Source of the DNA: GCA-2746795 sp964643965
GTDB taxonomy: Bacteria; Chloroflexota; Anaerolineae; Promineifilales; Promineifilaceae
Assembly (NCBI GenBank): GCA_964643965.1
Contig: CAZXVH010000011.1
Location: 1-64,000 of the forward strand
Direction: 5' to 3'
Length of the DNA stretch: 64,000 bases
Part shown: positions 33,566 to 42,884 of the stretch, piece by piece
Numbering within the stretch: the stretch's first letter is position 1
Layout: every line of letters starts with the position of its first letter
Made by a program: the position numbers and the translations under genes
The notes under the pieces: generated by a model
Databases searched by the model: none
What the model saw: the letters and a program-made list of their open reading frames with translations, nothing else
Told to the model about the DNA's origin: nothing

Positions 33566-34828
33566 ATGTCCCCAAAATCAATCTTACTTATTATGCTCGG
33601 TTTTCTTGCACTGCTGTTGGTGGGTGGATACCTTGTCATCAGTTTTGTCCCCAACGTAGCCGCCCAGGGAGCCAACGCCTTACGCGGCATTATCGGCAAA
33701 GAAGCGGTGGGTGAACTGGAAGCGTTCTATTTCACCCTCCAGGATAATGTCAAGCAAGTGCAATACAACACGGGCATGGCTGAAGCCGAAGCGCCCTGGG
33801 AACTGCCAACCGCCGCCGCCACGACCGAACCCCTCGAAATTGTCATCCATGTGACGGAGACACCTGCCCCAACCGCTACCCCTCAAACTCCTCAACTAGA
33901 AACAACAAATGAGATGCCTGAACCGGTGGAAACGGCCGTTCCTCCCACACCTACTCCTCAACCATCCCCCACACCCACACCCGCGCAATGGACATTGCCC
34001 CCCGCCGCCCCCTTCGGCGATTTAGTGGGCGAAGGCGTGTGGCAGCCCTACCTCACCAACCAGGCCGGCGACGTTGTGGCCTTACGCACCTTCTTGCAAC
34101 CTGATGCAGAACGGCCGTATGCCCTGGCGGCCGTCGTCGCCTTTGATTTGAGCCAGACTGACCTGCGCTACGTCCTCGGCGCTGAAGAACCGGCTCTACC
34201 CGGCGGCCCTCGCGGACAAGGTTTCATGAACGCCGATGACAAAGCCTCCGGCAATTTACTGGCCACCTTCAACGGAGGTTTTATGGGCACACACGGCGCG
34301 TATGGGGCCATGGCCGACGGCCGGGAAGCGCTGCCCCCTAAAGATGGTTACGCCACTGTCACCATCGGTGAAGATGGCGCTGTGCGCATCGGCGAGTGGG
34401 GCAACGGCATTGATGACAGGGGCGGCCCTTATGCGGCCTGGCGACAAAATGCCCGTCTCATCACCCAAGATGGCGTCATCACCGAGCGCGTCTACAACGG
34501 TTCGGCTAAAACCTGGGGCAGCAGCATTGAAGGGGATGTGGTGACGTGGCGCTCGGCGCTGGGCATTGACGTCGACAACGCGGTGTTATACTTTGTGGCT
34601 GGCCCCAGTTTGAGTATGCCGGCGCTGGCTGAGGTATTAACGGCCGTTCACGCCCACAACAGTCTCCTCCTCGACATCAACCAATCCTGGGTTCACTTCG
34701 CCGCCATCCGCTACCAGGACGGGGAACCCTTCGCCGAACCCCTTCTGCCCGAGGGCATGGACAGCACCATCGACCGCTACCTGCGCCAATCAGCGCGGGA
34801 TTTCTTTTACGTGGTGGCGGAGGAATAG
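33566..34828 (+). CDS. Membrane-anchored phosphodiester glycosidase (NAGPA/DUF2233-like)
   Basis: A 420-residue exported protein. Residues about 5-28 form a membrane anchor (ILLIMLGFLALLLVGGYLVI). A low-complexity Pro-Thr linker follows (residues about 75-145; PPTPTPQPSPTPTPAQW). The C-terminal domain has LLATFNGGFMGTHG, NARLITQDG, RSALGIDVDNAVLYFVAG and LLLDINQSWV, which match the phosphodiester-glycosidase (NAGPA) fold that acts on sugar phosphodiesters in envelope polymers. Substrate unknown. Part of the linker is duplicated as a pseudogene at 28096. No good ribosome site is visible. Confidence 0.82.
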   Translation: MSPKSILLIMLGFLALLLVGGYLVISFVPNVAAQGANALRGIIGKEAVGELEAFYFTLQDNVKQVQYNTGMAEAEAPWELPTAAATTEPLEIVIHVTETPAPTATPQTPQLETTNEMPEPVETAVPPTPTPQPSPTPTPAQWTLPPAAPFGDLVGEGVWQPYLTNQAGDVVALRTFLQPDAERPYALAAVVAFDLSQTDLRYVLGAEEPALPGGPRGQGFMNADDKASGNLLATFNGGFMGTHGAYGAMADGREALPPKDGYATVTIGEDGAVRIGEWGNGIDDRGGPYAAWRQNARLITQDGVITERVYNGSAKTWGSSIEGDVVTWRSALGIDVDNAVLYFVAGPSLSMPALAEVLTAVHAHNSLLLDINQSWVHFAAIRYQDGEPFAEPLLPEGMDSTIDRYLRQSARDFFYVVAEE

Positions 34829-34915
34829 CGCAAAAGTTCAACTTTTTTAAAACGTCGAACTTCTTGTTCGCCCCCATTGACCAAATCTCTCATTCAAACT
34901 AATCTTGCCACCAGT

Positions 34916-36187
34916 ATGACCAATTCTCTAAACCGCAGTCATCACGCCATCATCATCGGCGGCGGCCCGGCCGGGCTAATGGCCGCCGAAGTCTTGAGCC
35001 AGGCCGGGGTGCGCGTCGATTTGTATGACGCCATGCCCTCCGTGGGGCGCAAGTTCTTGCTGGCGGGACGGGGCGGTCTCAACCTCACCCACTCCGAAGA
35101 TTTTAAGACATTCCTCACCCGCTATGGCGACCGTCGCCCCCAACTTGAACCGCTGCTGACTGCCTTTGGCCCCGACGATTTACGCGCCTGGGCTAATCGG
35201 CTGGGCATCGAGACGTTTGTGGGCAGTTCCGGACGCATCTTCCCCACACAGATGAAAGCGTCGCCGCTGCTGCGTACCTGGCTCGCCCGTTTGCAAGCTG
35301 CTGGCGTCACTTTTCATCTGCGCCATCGCTGGCAAGGCTGGCATGAGGATGGCTCATGGCATTTCACCCATCCAGATAGCGAACTGAGCGTGTCTGCCGA
35401 AGCGGTGGTTTTGGCGTTGGGCGGCGGCAGTTGGGCGAAGCTCGGTTCGGATGGAGCCTGGGTTCCCTATCTGGCGGCGCGTAGCGTAGAAATCGCGCCG
35501 TTCAAACCGGCCAACTGTGGTTTTGACGTGGCCTGGAGCGATCATTTTCGGACACGATTTGCGGGGGAACCGGTGAAAACGGCCGTTCTCTCTTTCACCG
35601 ATTCACAAGGACGCGCATTTAAACGACAGGGCGAGTTTGTCATCACGGAGACCGGGGTAGAGGGCAGCTTGATTTATGCGGTTTCGGCGTTGGTGCGGGA
35701 TGAGCTCTCGTCTTACTGCGACACAAGCGCGGCAGCCATTTTCTATTTAGACCTTACCCCCAATCGCACAGATGCCTGGCTCCGAGACCGTTTAGCTGTG
35801 CCGCGCGGCTCCCGTTCATTGTCCAGCCACATCCAAAGCCAGACTGGATTGAAGGGGGTCAAAACCGGCTTACTGCGCGAGTTTGTCGCCAAAGAAGCTT
35901 TCAGCAATCCGGAAAAACTGGCCGCCGCCATCAAAGCCCTGCCCATTCCCGTGCTTGCTCCGCGCCCGTTGGACGAAGCGATCAGCAGCGCCGGCGGCGT
36001 TACCTTCGCCTCGCTCGATGGCAATCTTATGCTCCAGGCTCTACCCGGCGTTTTCTGCGCCGGTGAAATGCTGGATTGGGAAGCGCCCACCGGCGGCTAT
36101 TTGTTGACGGCCTGTTTCGCCAGCGGCTATGCAGCGGGACATGGCGCCTTGAACTGGCTGCAACGGACAAACGCCAAATGGAGCTAA
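34916..36187 (+). CDS. FAD-dependent flavoprotein, TIGR03862 family
   Basis: About 423 residues. The N-terminal FAD-binding fold has AIIIGGGPAGLMAAEVLSQA. The family mark VGRKFLLAGRGGLNLTHSED (TIGR03862, related to HI0933/YhiN) follows near residue 45. The C-terminal segment GVFCAGEMLDWEAPTGGYLL closes the FAD site. The reaction is unknown for the family. The ATG at 34916 is preferred to a TTG at 34877, but neither has a clear ribosome site. The 3' end overlaps a GNAT remnant by 10 bp. Confidence 0.85.
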   Translation: MTNSLNRSHHAIIIGGGPAGLMAAEVLSQAGVRVDLYDAMPSVGRKFLLAGRGGLNLTHSEDFKTFLTRYGDRRPQLEPLLTAFGPDDLRAWANRLGIETFVGSSGRIFPTQMKASPLLRTWLARLQAAGVTFHLRHRWQGWHEDGSWHFTHPDSELSVSAEAVVLALGGGSWAKLGSDGAWVPYLAARSVEIAPFKPANCGFDVAWSDHFRTRFAGEPVKTAVLSFTDSQGRAFKRQGEFVITETGVEGSLIYAVSALVRDELSSYCDTSAAAIFYLDLTPNRTDAWLRDRLAVPRGSRSLSSHIQSQTGLKGVKTGLLREFVAKEAFSNPEKLAAAIKALPIPVLAPRPLDEAISSAGGVTFASLDGNLMLQALPGVFCAGEMLDWEAPTGGYLLTACFASGYAAGHGALNWLQRTNAKWS

Positions 36188-36285
36188 TTACCCCCCGCCT
36201 GCGTGAAGCTGACTATTTCAATGGCCGCTATTGGGATACATTGTTATATGCTGTTTTAGTGGATGAATGGCGGGGGATGGGGTAG
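36178..36285 (+). pseudogene. GNAT acetyltransferase remnant with internal deletion
   Basis: A 35-codon frame joins a typical GNAT N-terminus (MELITPRLREADY) directly to a typical GNAT C-terminus (NGRYWDTLLYAVLVDEWRG). The acetyl-CoA-binding core, normally about 130 residues, is missing. The join keeps the frame. It starts within the last codons of the flavoprotein gene. The product would not be a functional acetyltransferase. Confidence 0.7.
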
Positions 36286-36436
36286 GGAATTTATGTTCCT
36301 GCAACGAGTAAATGAAACCAATACGAATGTAATGCCGGTTTGTTGTTTCACTTTGAGTCCGCTATAATTTCTTTAGCTTTGTATTTTTGATTTTGTATTT
36401 TTAACTTTGTATAAGAAAAAAGATAAGGAGACCCCC

Positions 36437-37234
36437 ATGTCGCAAGAAAATATCGCCGACGCCAGCAAACCTAATGCAGGTCGTATGTATGACTATTACC
36501 TTGGTGGGAGCCACAATTTTGAAGTGGATCGTCAAGCAGCCGAGCAGATGCTCAAACTCATGCCTTATGGTTCCAAATATACGCGTCTTCAACGTTGGGC
36601 GCTGCAAGATATCGCCATAGAGTTGAGTCAAAAGCAGGGCTATAATGTCATTGTTGATTTTGCCTCTGGACTGCCAACTCAAGATCATATTCATTACAAC
36701 GTCCCAAATGACACAACCGTCATTTATTCAGATTATGATCCAATCACAGTTGAATATGCTCATGAAATTTTGGGGGACACACCTAATGTCTATTACTTTA
36801 AAGCCAATGCAATTCGCCCCAACGAGTTATTTGAAAATGACAAGATCACACATCTATTAACCGAACAAAAAAAGGTAGCCTATGTACTTTGGGGCGTTTC
36901 TGGTTTTCTTGAGGAAAATGATATTAAAAACATCATGAAATATCTCTATGAAAGAAGCGAAACTAATAGTTGTCTGGTCTTTAATGCACAAACCTTAAAT
37001 CCTGAAAGTCCAGCTGTTAAACAAGTAGCTGAACTATACAGCAAATTAGGTTCAAGTATTTATCCTCGTACTATCGAAAATTATGAAGCCTTGATCAAAC
37101 CATGGAAACTTAGCAGATCAGGATGGATCCCTCTTCTCAAGTGGCATGGCCTTGATGAAAGTGAGTTAGGTCAAGAAGATGTAGATGCTTTCGGCCCACT
37201 TGGTGGTGGCTACGGCGCATATTTAGTTAAATAA
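36437..37234 (+). CDS. SAM-dependent methyltransferase, Methyltransf_19 (PF04672/DUF574)
   Basis: A 265-residue protein. GRMYDYYLGGSHNFEVDRQA at residues about 15-34 is the hallmark of this family, which is best known in actinomycetes. The SAM site corresponds to VIVDFASGLPTQDH, then VIYSDYDPITVEYA. The substrate of the family is unknown. A good AAGGAG site precedes the start. It is the first gene of a compact set with a histidine kinase and a lone receiver, so it may make or alter a signal or be controlled by them. The region is AT-richer and lacks ACGGCCGT. Confidence 0.85.
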   Translation: MSQENIADASKPNAGRMYDYYLGGSHNFEVDRQAAEQMLKLMPYGSKYTRLQRWALQDIAIELSQKQGYNVIVDFASGLPTQDHIHYNVPNDTTVIYSDYDPITVEYAHEILGDTPNVYYFKANAIRPNELFENDKITHLLTEQKKVAYVLWGVSGFLEENDIKNIMKYLYERSETNSCLVFNAQTLNPESPAVKQVAELYSKLGSSIYPRTIENYEALIKPWKLSRSGWIPLLKWHGLDESELGQEDVDAFGPLGGGYGAYLVK

Positions 37235-37247
37235 TTGAGGCTAATTC

Positions 37248-38483
37248 TTGACATTGCCCCAAGTAAAAACATCTGAGCCACAAGGCGAGACTTTATTAGC
37301 TCTGCTCTTAGAACTGGTAAATCTAAACCACGTCAATCTGGTAAATCAGTATCATCAAACGCTACGCCAAACATTATTTACCAATCACACGCGGGTGCAT
37401 CCCTCTAGTTTGAAGAACCTAGCTGCGGCTGAAGTAGATGCGCTCCTTGACTTCTTGCGTGAGGCTAAGCCTGGTACGGAGCACGGCATTCACTTATGCC
37501 AGGTGGGATTAAGCAAAGAGACCGTTCTGCAGCTAAACCAGGTGACACGCCGATTCTTTTTAGCTTGTCTCGATAATGATCAGATTCTGCCAGCTCTGGA
37601 TCTGATAGAAACCTATCTAAATGAAATTATTCAAGGTTTCATTCAACAACTCAACACCATCATCCTTGATGAACAGGAACAGATCCGCAGTGCGCTCCAA
37701 GTTGCGGTAAGCCGGTATGTGGTCGAGATCAAGGAAGTTCAGTCGCTGGCAGAACAGGCCACCGAGGCGAATAAGTTCAAGAGCCAATTCATTGCTCGCA
37801 TCAGTCACGAACTGCGTACGCCGCTGGGGGCTGTGCTGGGTATGGCTGAGATGTTGCAAGAAAATATTTACGGCCCTCTTAACTCGCAGCAGCAAGACAT
37901 TACCCAACGTATCATCAATAATGCCCATGTCCTCAAACAAGTCTTCACCGAATTACTAGACCAATCTCAGATCGAATCTGGCAAATTAAAGCTACGGAAT
38001 GAAAGCTTTTCGCCAAGGCAAATCGTTGAAGATATCTATTCTAATTATTTGCCCATAGCTCTACAAAAAGGGTTAACTGTGCAGCTCGAAATGAATCCCA
38101 ACTTGCCCTCAGTTGCTCAAGGAGACCCCGTCAGAGTGCAGCAGGTCATCTCTAACCTTGTCATGAACGCTATCAAATATACAGAAACCGGGGGGGCCGT
38201 TATTCACAGTCAACGCGCCAGCAGCACCGAATGGTCTGTTCAGGTCAAAGATACGGGCATTGGCATTTCAGACAAAAATCAAGCGTATATTTTTGATTCT
38301 TTTCATCAGGTTGACGAGAGTGGTGGCTGGAAATTTGGCGGTGTTGGTCTTGGTCTGGCAATTGTTCATAATTTGGTAACCGCCATGGGTGGCCATGTTA
38401 CTGTTGAGAGTAAAATTGGAAAAGGTAGTACATTTACTGTGTTTTTCCCCCTGCATGCAACCCAAATGGAGGATGACTCTTGA
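37248..38483 (+). CDS. Soluble histidine kinase with helical N-terminal sensor
   Basis: A 411-residue cytoplasmic kinase, no membrane segment. Residues 1 to about 150 are helical, resembling RsbR-type or globin-like sensor bundles (LLALLLELVNLNHVNLVNQY; TRRFFLACLDNDQILPALDL). A coiled coil leads to HisKA (His about 187 in ISHELRTPLG) and HATPase_c (NLVMNAIKYT, DTGIGIS, GVGLGLAI). It starts at a TTG, 13 bp after the methyltransferase, with TGAGG seven bases before. It overlaps the next gene, a lone receiver domain. Confidence 0.85.
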   Translation: MTLPQVKTSEPQGETLLALLLELVNLNHVNLVNQYHQTLRQTLFTNHTRVHPSSLKNLAAAEVDALLDFLREAKPGTEHGIHLCQVGLSKETVLQLNQVTRRFFLACLDNDQILPALDLIETYLNEIIQGFIQQLNTIILDEQEQIRSALQVAVSRYVVEIKEVQSLAEQATEANKFKSQFIARISHELRTPLGAVLGMAEMLQENIYGPLNSQQQDITQRIINNAHVLKQVFTELLDQSQIESGKLKLRNESFSPRQIVEDIYSNYLPIALQKGLTVQLEMNPNLPSVAQGDPVRVQQVISNLVMNAIKYTETGGAVIHSQRASSTEWSVQVKDTGIGISDKNQAYIFDSFHQVDESGGWKFGGVGLGLAIVHNLVTAMGGHVTVESKIGKGSTFTVFFPLHATQMEDDS

Positions 38484-38845
38484 ACACAAAACCCCTTGCC
38501 TTAATCATTGAAGATCACCAAGATCAAAATTTGGTTTTTACGGCAGCTTTGTCGCAAGCTGGATATGATACGGAGTCAATTCTGGATGGGCAAGTGGCCC
38601 AGAACCGGTTGAACGAAATTGTGCCGTCAATGGTCATTTTGGATTTAAATCTTCCAGGCATACATGGCAGGTCATTATTAAGCCAGATTCGACATGATGA
38701 GCGGCTGGTGGATGTCTCTGTAATTTTAACGACGGCAGATTCTCGGCAAGCTGAAGAATTGCGATCACAGTCAGATATTGTTTTGTTGAAACCGATCAGC
38801 TTTTCGCAGCTCAGTATCTTAGCCAGCCGTTTCAAAGCAAAGTAA
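38480..38845 (+). CDS. Single-domain response regulator
   Basis: A 121-residue receiver domain with no output domain. The acidic pocket is in LIIEDHQDQN, the phospho-Asp is about residue 55 (VILDLNLPGIHG), the switch Thr lies in ILTTADS, and the Lys in LLKPISF. The start is TTG, overlapping the kinase stop, with GGAGG seven bases before. It is the presumed phosphoacceptor of the preceding kinase and would act by protein contact, possibly on the methyltransferase; that is inference. Confidence 0.85.
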   Translation: MNTKPLALIIEDHQDQNLVFTAALSQAGYDTESILDGQVAQNRLNEIVPSMVILDLNLPGIHGRSLLSQIRHDERLVDVSVILTTADSRQAEELRSQSDIVLLKPISFSQLSILASRFKAK

Positions 38846-39193
38846 CCCAGCACTTCGTTCTAAACAGATCCATAAATTCCACAATAACGGCCGTTTCCCC
38901 CTCTCTTCCCCTACCCCCAAAACCACAGCTAAACACCCCGCACTGGTAACTCTCCCAGCCTCTCGTTATACTTTCTTCATAATTTGATTGTCGATTGCCT
39001 AAAGGGTGGTATTTAGATGAGTAAAAAGGTTCGGAAGGAAAGAAATGTAGAAGCCAAAAACACTTAATTACCACAAGAAACATTGGAAACTCGATTTATA
39101 TCACCATCCGAATATTTGAAAAATTTACAAACATCTACTCAAAAAGACTCATAAATTCTGCCTTTTGATTTCTGCCTTTACAAGGAGATCCTC
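38846..39193. other. Gene-free stretch before nadE
   Basis: About 350 bp with one ACGGCCGT palindrome (38887) and an AT-rich tail. A 16-codon frame at 39017 (MSKKVRKERN...) is too short to support. An AAGGAG ribosome site at the end belongs to nadE. No promoter is convincing. Confidence 0.5.
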
Positions 39194-41335
39194 ATGCAAC
39201 TAACCACCCTCGCTACCTGCAACCTCAACCAATGGGCCCTCGATTTTGAAGGAAACCTGGCGCGCATCAGCCAATCCATCCGCATCGCCAAAGCACGAGG
39301 GGCAACATTCCGGCTCGGCCCAGAGCTAGAAATCCCAGGCTACGGCTGCGAAGACGCCTTCCTGGAAGGCGACACTTTGCGCCACTCCTGGGAATGTCTG
39401 GCGCGTATCCTCGACAGCGACCTCACCGACGGCATCCTGTGCGACATCGGCATGCCCGTCATGCACAAAAACGTGCGCTACAACGGCCGCGTCCTTGTCG
39501 TCAACCGGCGCATCCTGCTCATCCGCCCCAAGATGATTCTGGCCGACGATGGCAATTACCGCGAACCGCGCTGGTTTGCCCCCTGGCAGCAGCCGCGCAC
39601 CGTCGAAGATCACGCGCTGCCCCGTTCCATCCGCGCCCTCACCGGCCAGGACACCGTACCCTTCGGCGACGCCGCCATCGCGGCGCGGGATACCGTCCTG
39701 GCCTCTGAAAGCTGCGAGGAACTGTTCGCCGTGGACAGCCCCCACACCTATCTCGGCCTCAACGGCGTGGAAATTCTGGCCAACGGCTCCGGCTCCCACC
39801 ACGAACTACGCAAGCTCCACCGCCGCATCGACCTCATCCGCAACGCCACCGCCAAAGGGGGCGGCATCTACCTCTACGCCAACCAACAAGGCTGCGATGG
39901 CGGCCGTCTCTATTTTGATGGCTGTGCTTTGATTGCGGTCAACGGGGAACTGGTAGCCCAAGGTTCCCAGTTCTCCCCCAAGGATGTGGAGGTGGTGACG
40001 GCGACCATCGACCTGGAAGAGGTGCGCTCCTATCGGGGGGCGATTGGCAGCCGGCAAGTGCAGGCGAGTGAATCGGCGGCGGCGCCGCGGGTGGTGGTCG
40101 GTTTTGAGTTGACGAGGGAGGGATTGCGGATTGCGGATTACGGATTGCGGAGCGCAGGCGTCGGACTTCGACAAGCTCAGGCTCCGTCGTCCGTTGTGGC
40201 AGCGCGGTATCATACGCCGGAGGAGGAGATTGCATATGGGCCAGCGGCGTGGCTGTGGGATTATTTGCGGCGGTCGGGGATGAATGGCTTTTTTGTGCCG
40301 CTGTCGGGTGGGTCGGACAGTGCGGCGGTGGTGGCGCAGGTGGGGATCATGTGCCAGATGGTGGTCGCTGAAGCTGGGGCGGAAACAGCTGAGGGCAATG
40401 AACAGGTGATCGCCGATGCCCGTCGCATTACGGGCGCGGATGATGATTATCTGCCCACAGATGCGGCCGAGTTTGCCTCGCGGCTGCTGTTTACCTGCTA
40501 CATGGGCACGGAGAACAGTTCCAAGGAGACGCGCCGTCGCGCCAGGCAGTTGGCAAAGGAGGTGGGGGCGTCTCATTTGGATATTAAGATTGATTCGGTG
40601 GTAACGGCCGTGATCCACCTATTCACCTCTATCACCAAAAAAACACCCCAGTTCAAAGTCCACGGCGGCACAACTGCGGAGAATGTGGCCTTACAGAATA
40701 TTCAAGCAAGGCTGCGCATGGTGTTGTCGTATCTGTTGGCGCAGTTGTTGTTGTGGGTAAACGGCCGTTCTGGGTCACTGCTGGTTCTAGGCACAGGCAA
40801 CGTCGATGAAGCGCTGCGCGGTTATCTCACCAAATACGACAACTCCAGCGCCGACATCAACCCCATCGGCGGCATCAGCAAAGTGGATTTGCGCCGCTTT
40901 TTGCTGTGGGCGGCGGAGAACAAAGGGTATCCCATCCTGGCGGAAATTGTGGCTGCCCCGCCCACCGCCGAACTAGAACCGATCACCGAATCCTATGCCC
41001 AAAAAGATGAAGTCGATATGGGCATGACTTATGAGGAGTTGAGCCAGTTTGGTCGCTTGCGCAAAATCAACCGCTATGGGCCGTTGGCGATGTTTGAGAA
41101 GCTGGTCTACGAATGGGACCATCTGCCCCCCGAGGCAGTGGCGCTGAAGGTCAAGCATTTCTTCCGCAGCTACGCCATCAATCGCCACAAAGCGACCGTG
41201 CTCACCCCCGCTTACCACGCCGAATCCTACTCCCCCGACGACAACCGCTTCGACCTGCGCCAGTTTCTCTACAACGCCCGCTGGACGTGGCAGTTTAGGC
41301 GGATTGATGAGTTGGTGGAGGAATGGGAGAAGTGA
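39194..41335 (+). CDS. nadE: Glutamine-dependent NAD+ synthetase, eukaryote-like type
   Basis: A 713-residue enzyme that amidates nicotinic acid adenine dinucleotide to NAD+, with ammonia from glutamine. The N-terminal nitrilase-type amidotransferase domain shows Glu in GPELEIPGYG, Lys in RPKMILADDGNY and Cys about 174 in ESCEELFAVDSPH. The synthetase domain has the P-loop VPLSGGSDSAAV and GTGNVDEALRGYLTKYDNSS. The length and CEELW-like site match the eukaryotic NADSYN type. Residues about 311-335 (LRIADYGLRSAGVGLRQAQA) are encoded by dispersed repeats inserted in frame in the interdomain linker. AAGGAG precedes the start. Confidence 0.93.
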   Translation: MQLTTLATCNLNQWALDFEGNLARISQSIRIAKARGATFRLGPELEIPGYGCEDAFLEGDTLRHSWECLARILDSDLTDGILCDIGMPVMHKNVRYNGRVLVVNRRILLIRPKMILADDGNYREPRWFAPWQQPRTVEDHALPRSIRALTGQDTVPFGDAAIAARDTVLASESCEELFAVDSPHTYLGLNGVEILANGSGSHHELRKLHRRIDLIRNATAKGGGIYLYANQQGCDGGRLYFDGCALIAVNGELVAQGSQFSPKDVEVVTATIDLEEVRSYRGAIGSRQVQASESAAAPRVVVGFELTREGLRIADYGLRSAGVGLRQAQAPSSVVAARYHTPEEEIAYGPAAWLWDYLRRSGMNGFFVPLSGGSDSAAVVAQVGIMCQMVVAEAGAETAEGNEQVIADARRITGADDDYLPTDAAEFASRLLFTCYMGTENSSKETRRRARQLAKEVGASHLDIKIDSVVTAVIHLFTSITKKTPQFKVHGGTTAENVALQNIQARLRMVLSYLLAQLLLWVNGRSGSLLVLGTGNVDEALRGYLTKYDNSSADINPIGGISKVDLRRFLLWAAENKGYPILAEIVAAPPTAELEPITESYAQKDEVDMGMTYEELSQFGRLRKINRYGPLAMFEKLVYEWDHLPPEAVALKVKHFFRSYAINRHKATVLTPAYHAESYSPDDNRFDLRQFLYNARWTWQFRRIDELVEEWEK
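40124..40200. repeat. Dispersed repeats inserted in frame in nadE
   Basis: GGATTGCGGATTGCGGATTA is followed by another GGATTGCGGA and then by GACTTCGACAAGCTCAGGCT. The last part is the CTTCGACAAGCTCAGG repeat also seen at 18771, 24048 and 44280. The insert keeps the reading frame. Confidence 0.75.
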
Positions 41336-41340
41336 GTTTT

Positions 41341-41412
41341 TAATACAAAGGCACAAAGGCACAAAGGGACAAAGGAAAAGCTTTTCTTCGTATCTTTGTC
41401 TCTTTGTTCCTT
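41341..41412. terminator. AATACAAAGG-type inverted repeat between convergent genes
   Basis: AATACAAAGGCACAAAGGCAC (41343 onward) pairs imperfectly with the complementary CTCTTTGTTCCTTTGTATT (to 41420). It lies between the stops of nadE and the HAD gene and can end both transcripts. A relative lies at 60203-60255. A direct duplication of TTTGTATTAAGGCTTTT follows. Confidence 0.65.
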
Positions 41413-41431
41413 TGTATTAAGGCTTTTTGTA

Positions 41432-42076
41432 TTAAGGCTTTTCCAACAAAGCAGGGAGTTCGCTGAGACAGTCGATGCGAGGGAATTTTGCATCTGGAGG
41501 GAAGGGCTGGAAGTGACTATGTATGCCGATGAAAGGGATGCCAGCGGCAACGGCCGTTTCATAATCCACCACCGTATCCCCAATGTAAACCGCTCCCTCG
41601 CTTGTCGTCCCCAGCGCCGCCAACGCCAATTCGATGCCCTGTGCATCCGGTTTGGGCCGCGCCACATCGCCGCCAGTGATGATCACCTCAAAAAAGTCGC
41701 CCAACTTTGTCTGCGCCAGATCCCGCTGCACCCGCTCCTTAGAGCCAGAGGTAATCAGACCGAGGCGATACCGCCCGGCCAACTGCGTCAGCAGCGCCGC
41801 CGCTTCCGGGAACGGCGCCACCGCCACCGTACGCACCGCCGCCCGCCACACCTCGTCGGCCGCCTCCCACTGATCTTCCCGCAAGCCCACCTGGCGATAC
41901 GTCTCCAACCAATCAGGTGAATACACCGCAAAAAATTGCTCACGGCTCACCTCAATGCCAAACTGCGGCAGCATAATCTCATACGCCCGGTAATGAGCCG
42001 CAAAAGAATCCAGCAGCGTACCGTCCAAATCAAACAACAAGGTTTCCAACGAGTGAGGATTTAATGAAATAGTCAT
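41432..42076 (-). CDS. HAD-IA family phosphatase (PpaX/Gph-like)
   Basis: A 214-residue HAD hydrolase. The nucleophile Asp is in LLFDLDGTLLDS near residue 15, motif II in LITSGSKERV, the Lys in VARPKPDAQG, and the final acidic pair in YIGDTVVDYETA. Residues about 20-90 form the small helical cap. Substrates could be phosphoglycolate or pyrophosphate; the sequence does not decide. TATAAT ends seven bases before the ATG and no ribosome site exists, so the mRNA is probably leaderless. It is divergent from the OmpR-type regulator. Confidence 0.88.
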   Translation of the reverse strand: MTISLNPHSLETLLFDLDGTLLDSFAAHYRAYEIMLPQFGIEVSREQFFAVYSPDWLETYRQVGLREDQWEAADEVWRAAVRTVAVAPFPEAAALLTQLAGRYRLGLITSGSKERVQRDLAQTKLGDFFEVIITGGDVARPKPDAQGIELALAALGTTSEGAVYIGDTVVDYETAVAAGIPFIGIHSHFQPFPPDAKFPRIDCLSELPALLEKP

Positions 42077-42082
42077 GCCGCC

Positions 42083-42088
42083 ATTATA
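42083..42088 (-). promoter_or_regulatory. Leaderless -10 box of the HAD gene
   Basis: On the minus strand TATAAT is followed by GGCGGC and the ATG at 42076. No -35 stands out. Confidence 0.5.
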
Positions 42089-42159
42089 CCGTTCTCCCTC
42101 AATTCTGGTAGAATCGCCACAAATTACCCTGTGTCCTTCTTTTGAATCGGAATAGCGCT

Positions 42160-42884
42160 ATGCCCAAACACATTCTCGTAGTAGATGATGACGCCCTGAT
42201 GCGGCGCAGCATCACCTTCAAACTGGAACAAGCAGGCTACCGTACCAGCAGCGCTGGCAGCGCCGAAGACGCCCTGGTCCTGGCCCAGCAAGACCGCCCC
42301 GACCTGGTCTTGCTTGACATTGGCCTGCCTGGCATGGATGGCCTGGAGGCGCTGCGCCATTTCCAGCAAGAACTCGACAACCTGCCCGTCATCTTCGTCA
42401 CCGCCCGACGGCGGGAACTTGACACCATCCTCGGCCTGGAATTGGGGGCGGATGGCTACATCACCAAGCCGTTCAACTCCGATATCCTGCTGGCCCATGT
42501 CAAATCGGTGCTGCGTCGGACAACGGCCGTTTCCACCCCAGACGCCGCCGCCACCAGGCCCGATCCCATCCAGGTTGGCGATCTCATCATCGACGCCGCC
42601 GCCCACACCGTCACTGTCGCCGGTAAGCATCTGGCTTTGCCCGCCCGTGAGTTTGCCGTGCTGCACACTCTGGCCCAAGACGCCGGATACGTGGTGCAGA
42701 TGGACGATCTGCTCACCCGCGTTTGGGGTGAAGAGTTCCTGGGCGAGCCGCAAGTGGTCTACGTCCACGTCCGTTGGCTGCGCGAAAAAATCGAAGCAGA
42801 CCCCCAACACCCGCAGCGGCTGCTCACTGTGCGCGGCGTGGGCTATAAGCTGGTTCCCTATGAAATGGGAGACAAAACAAATAC

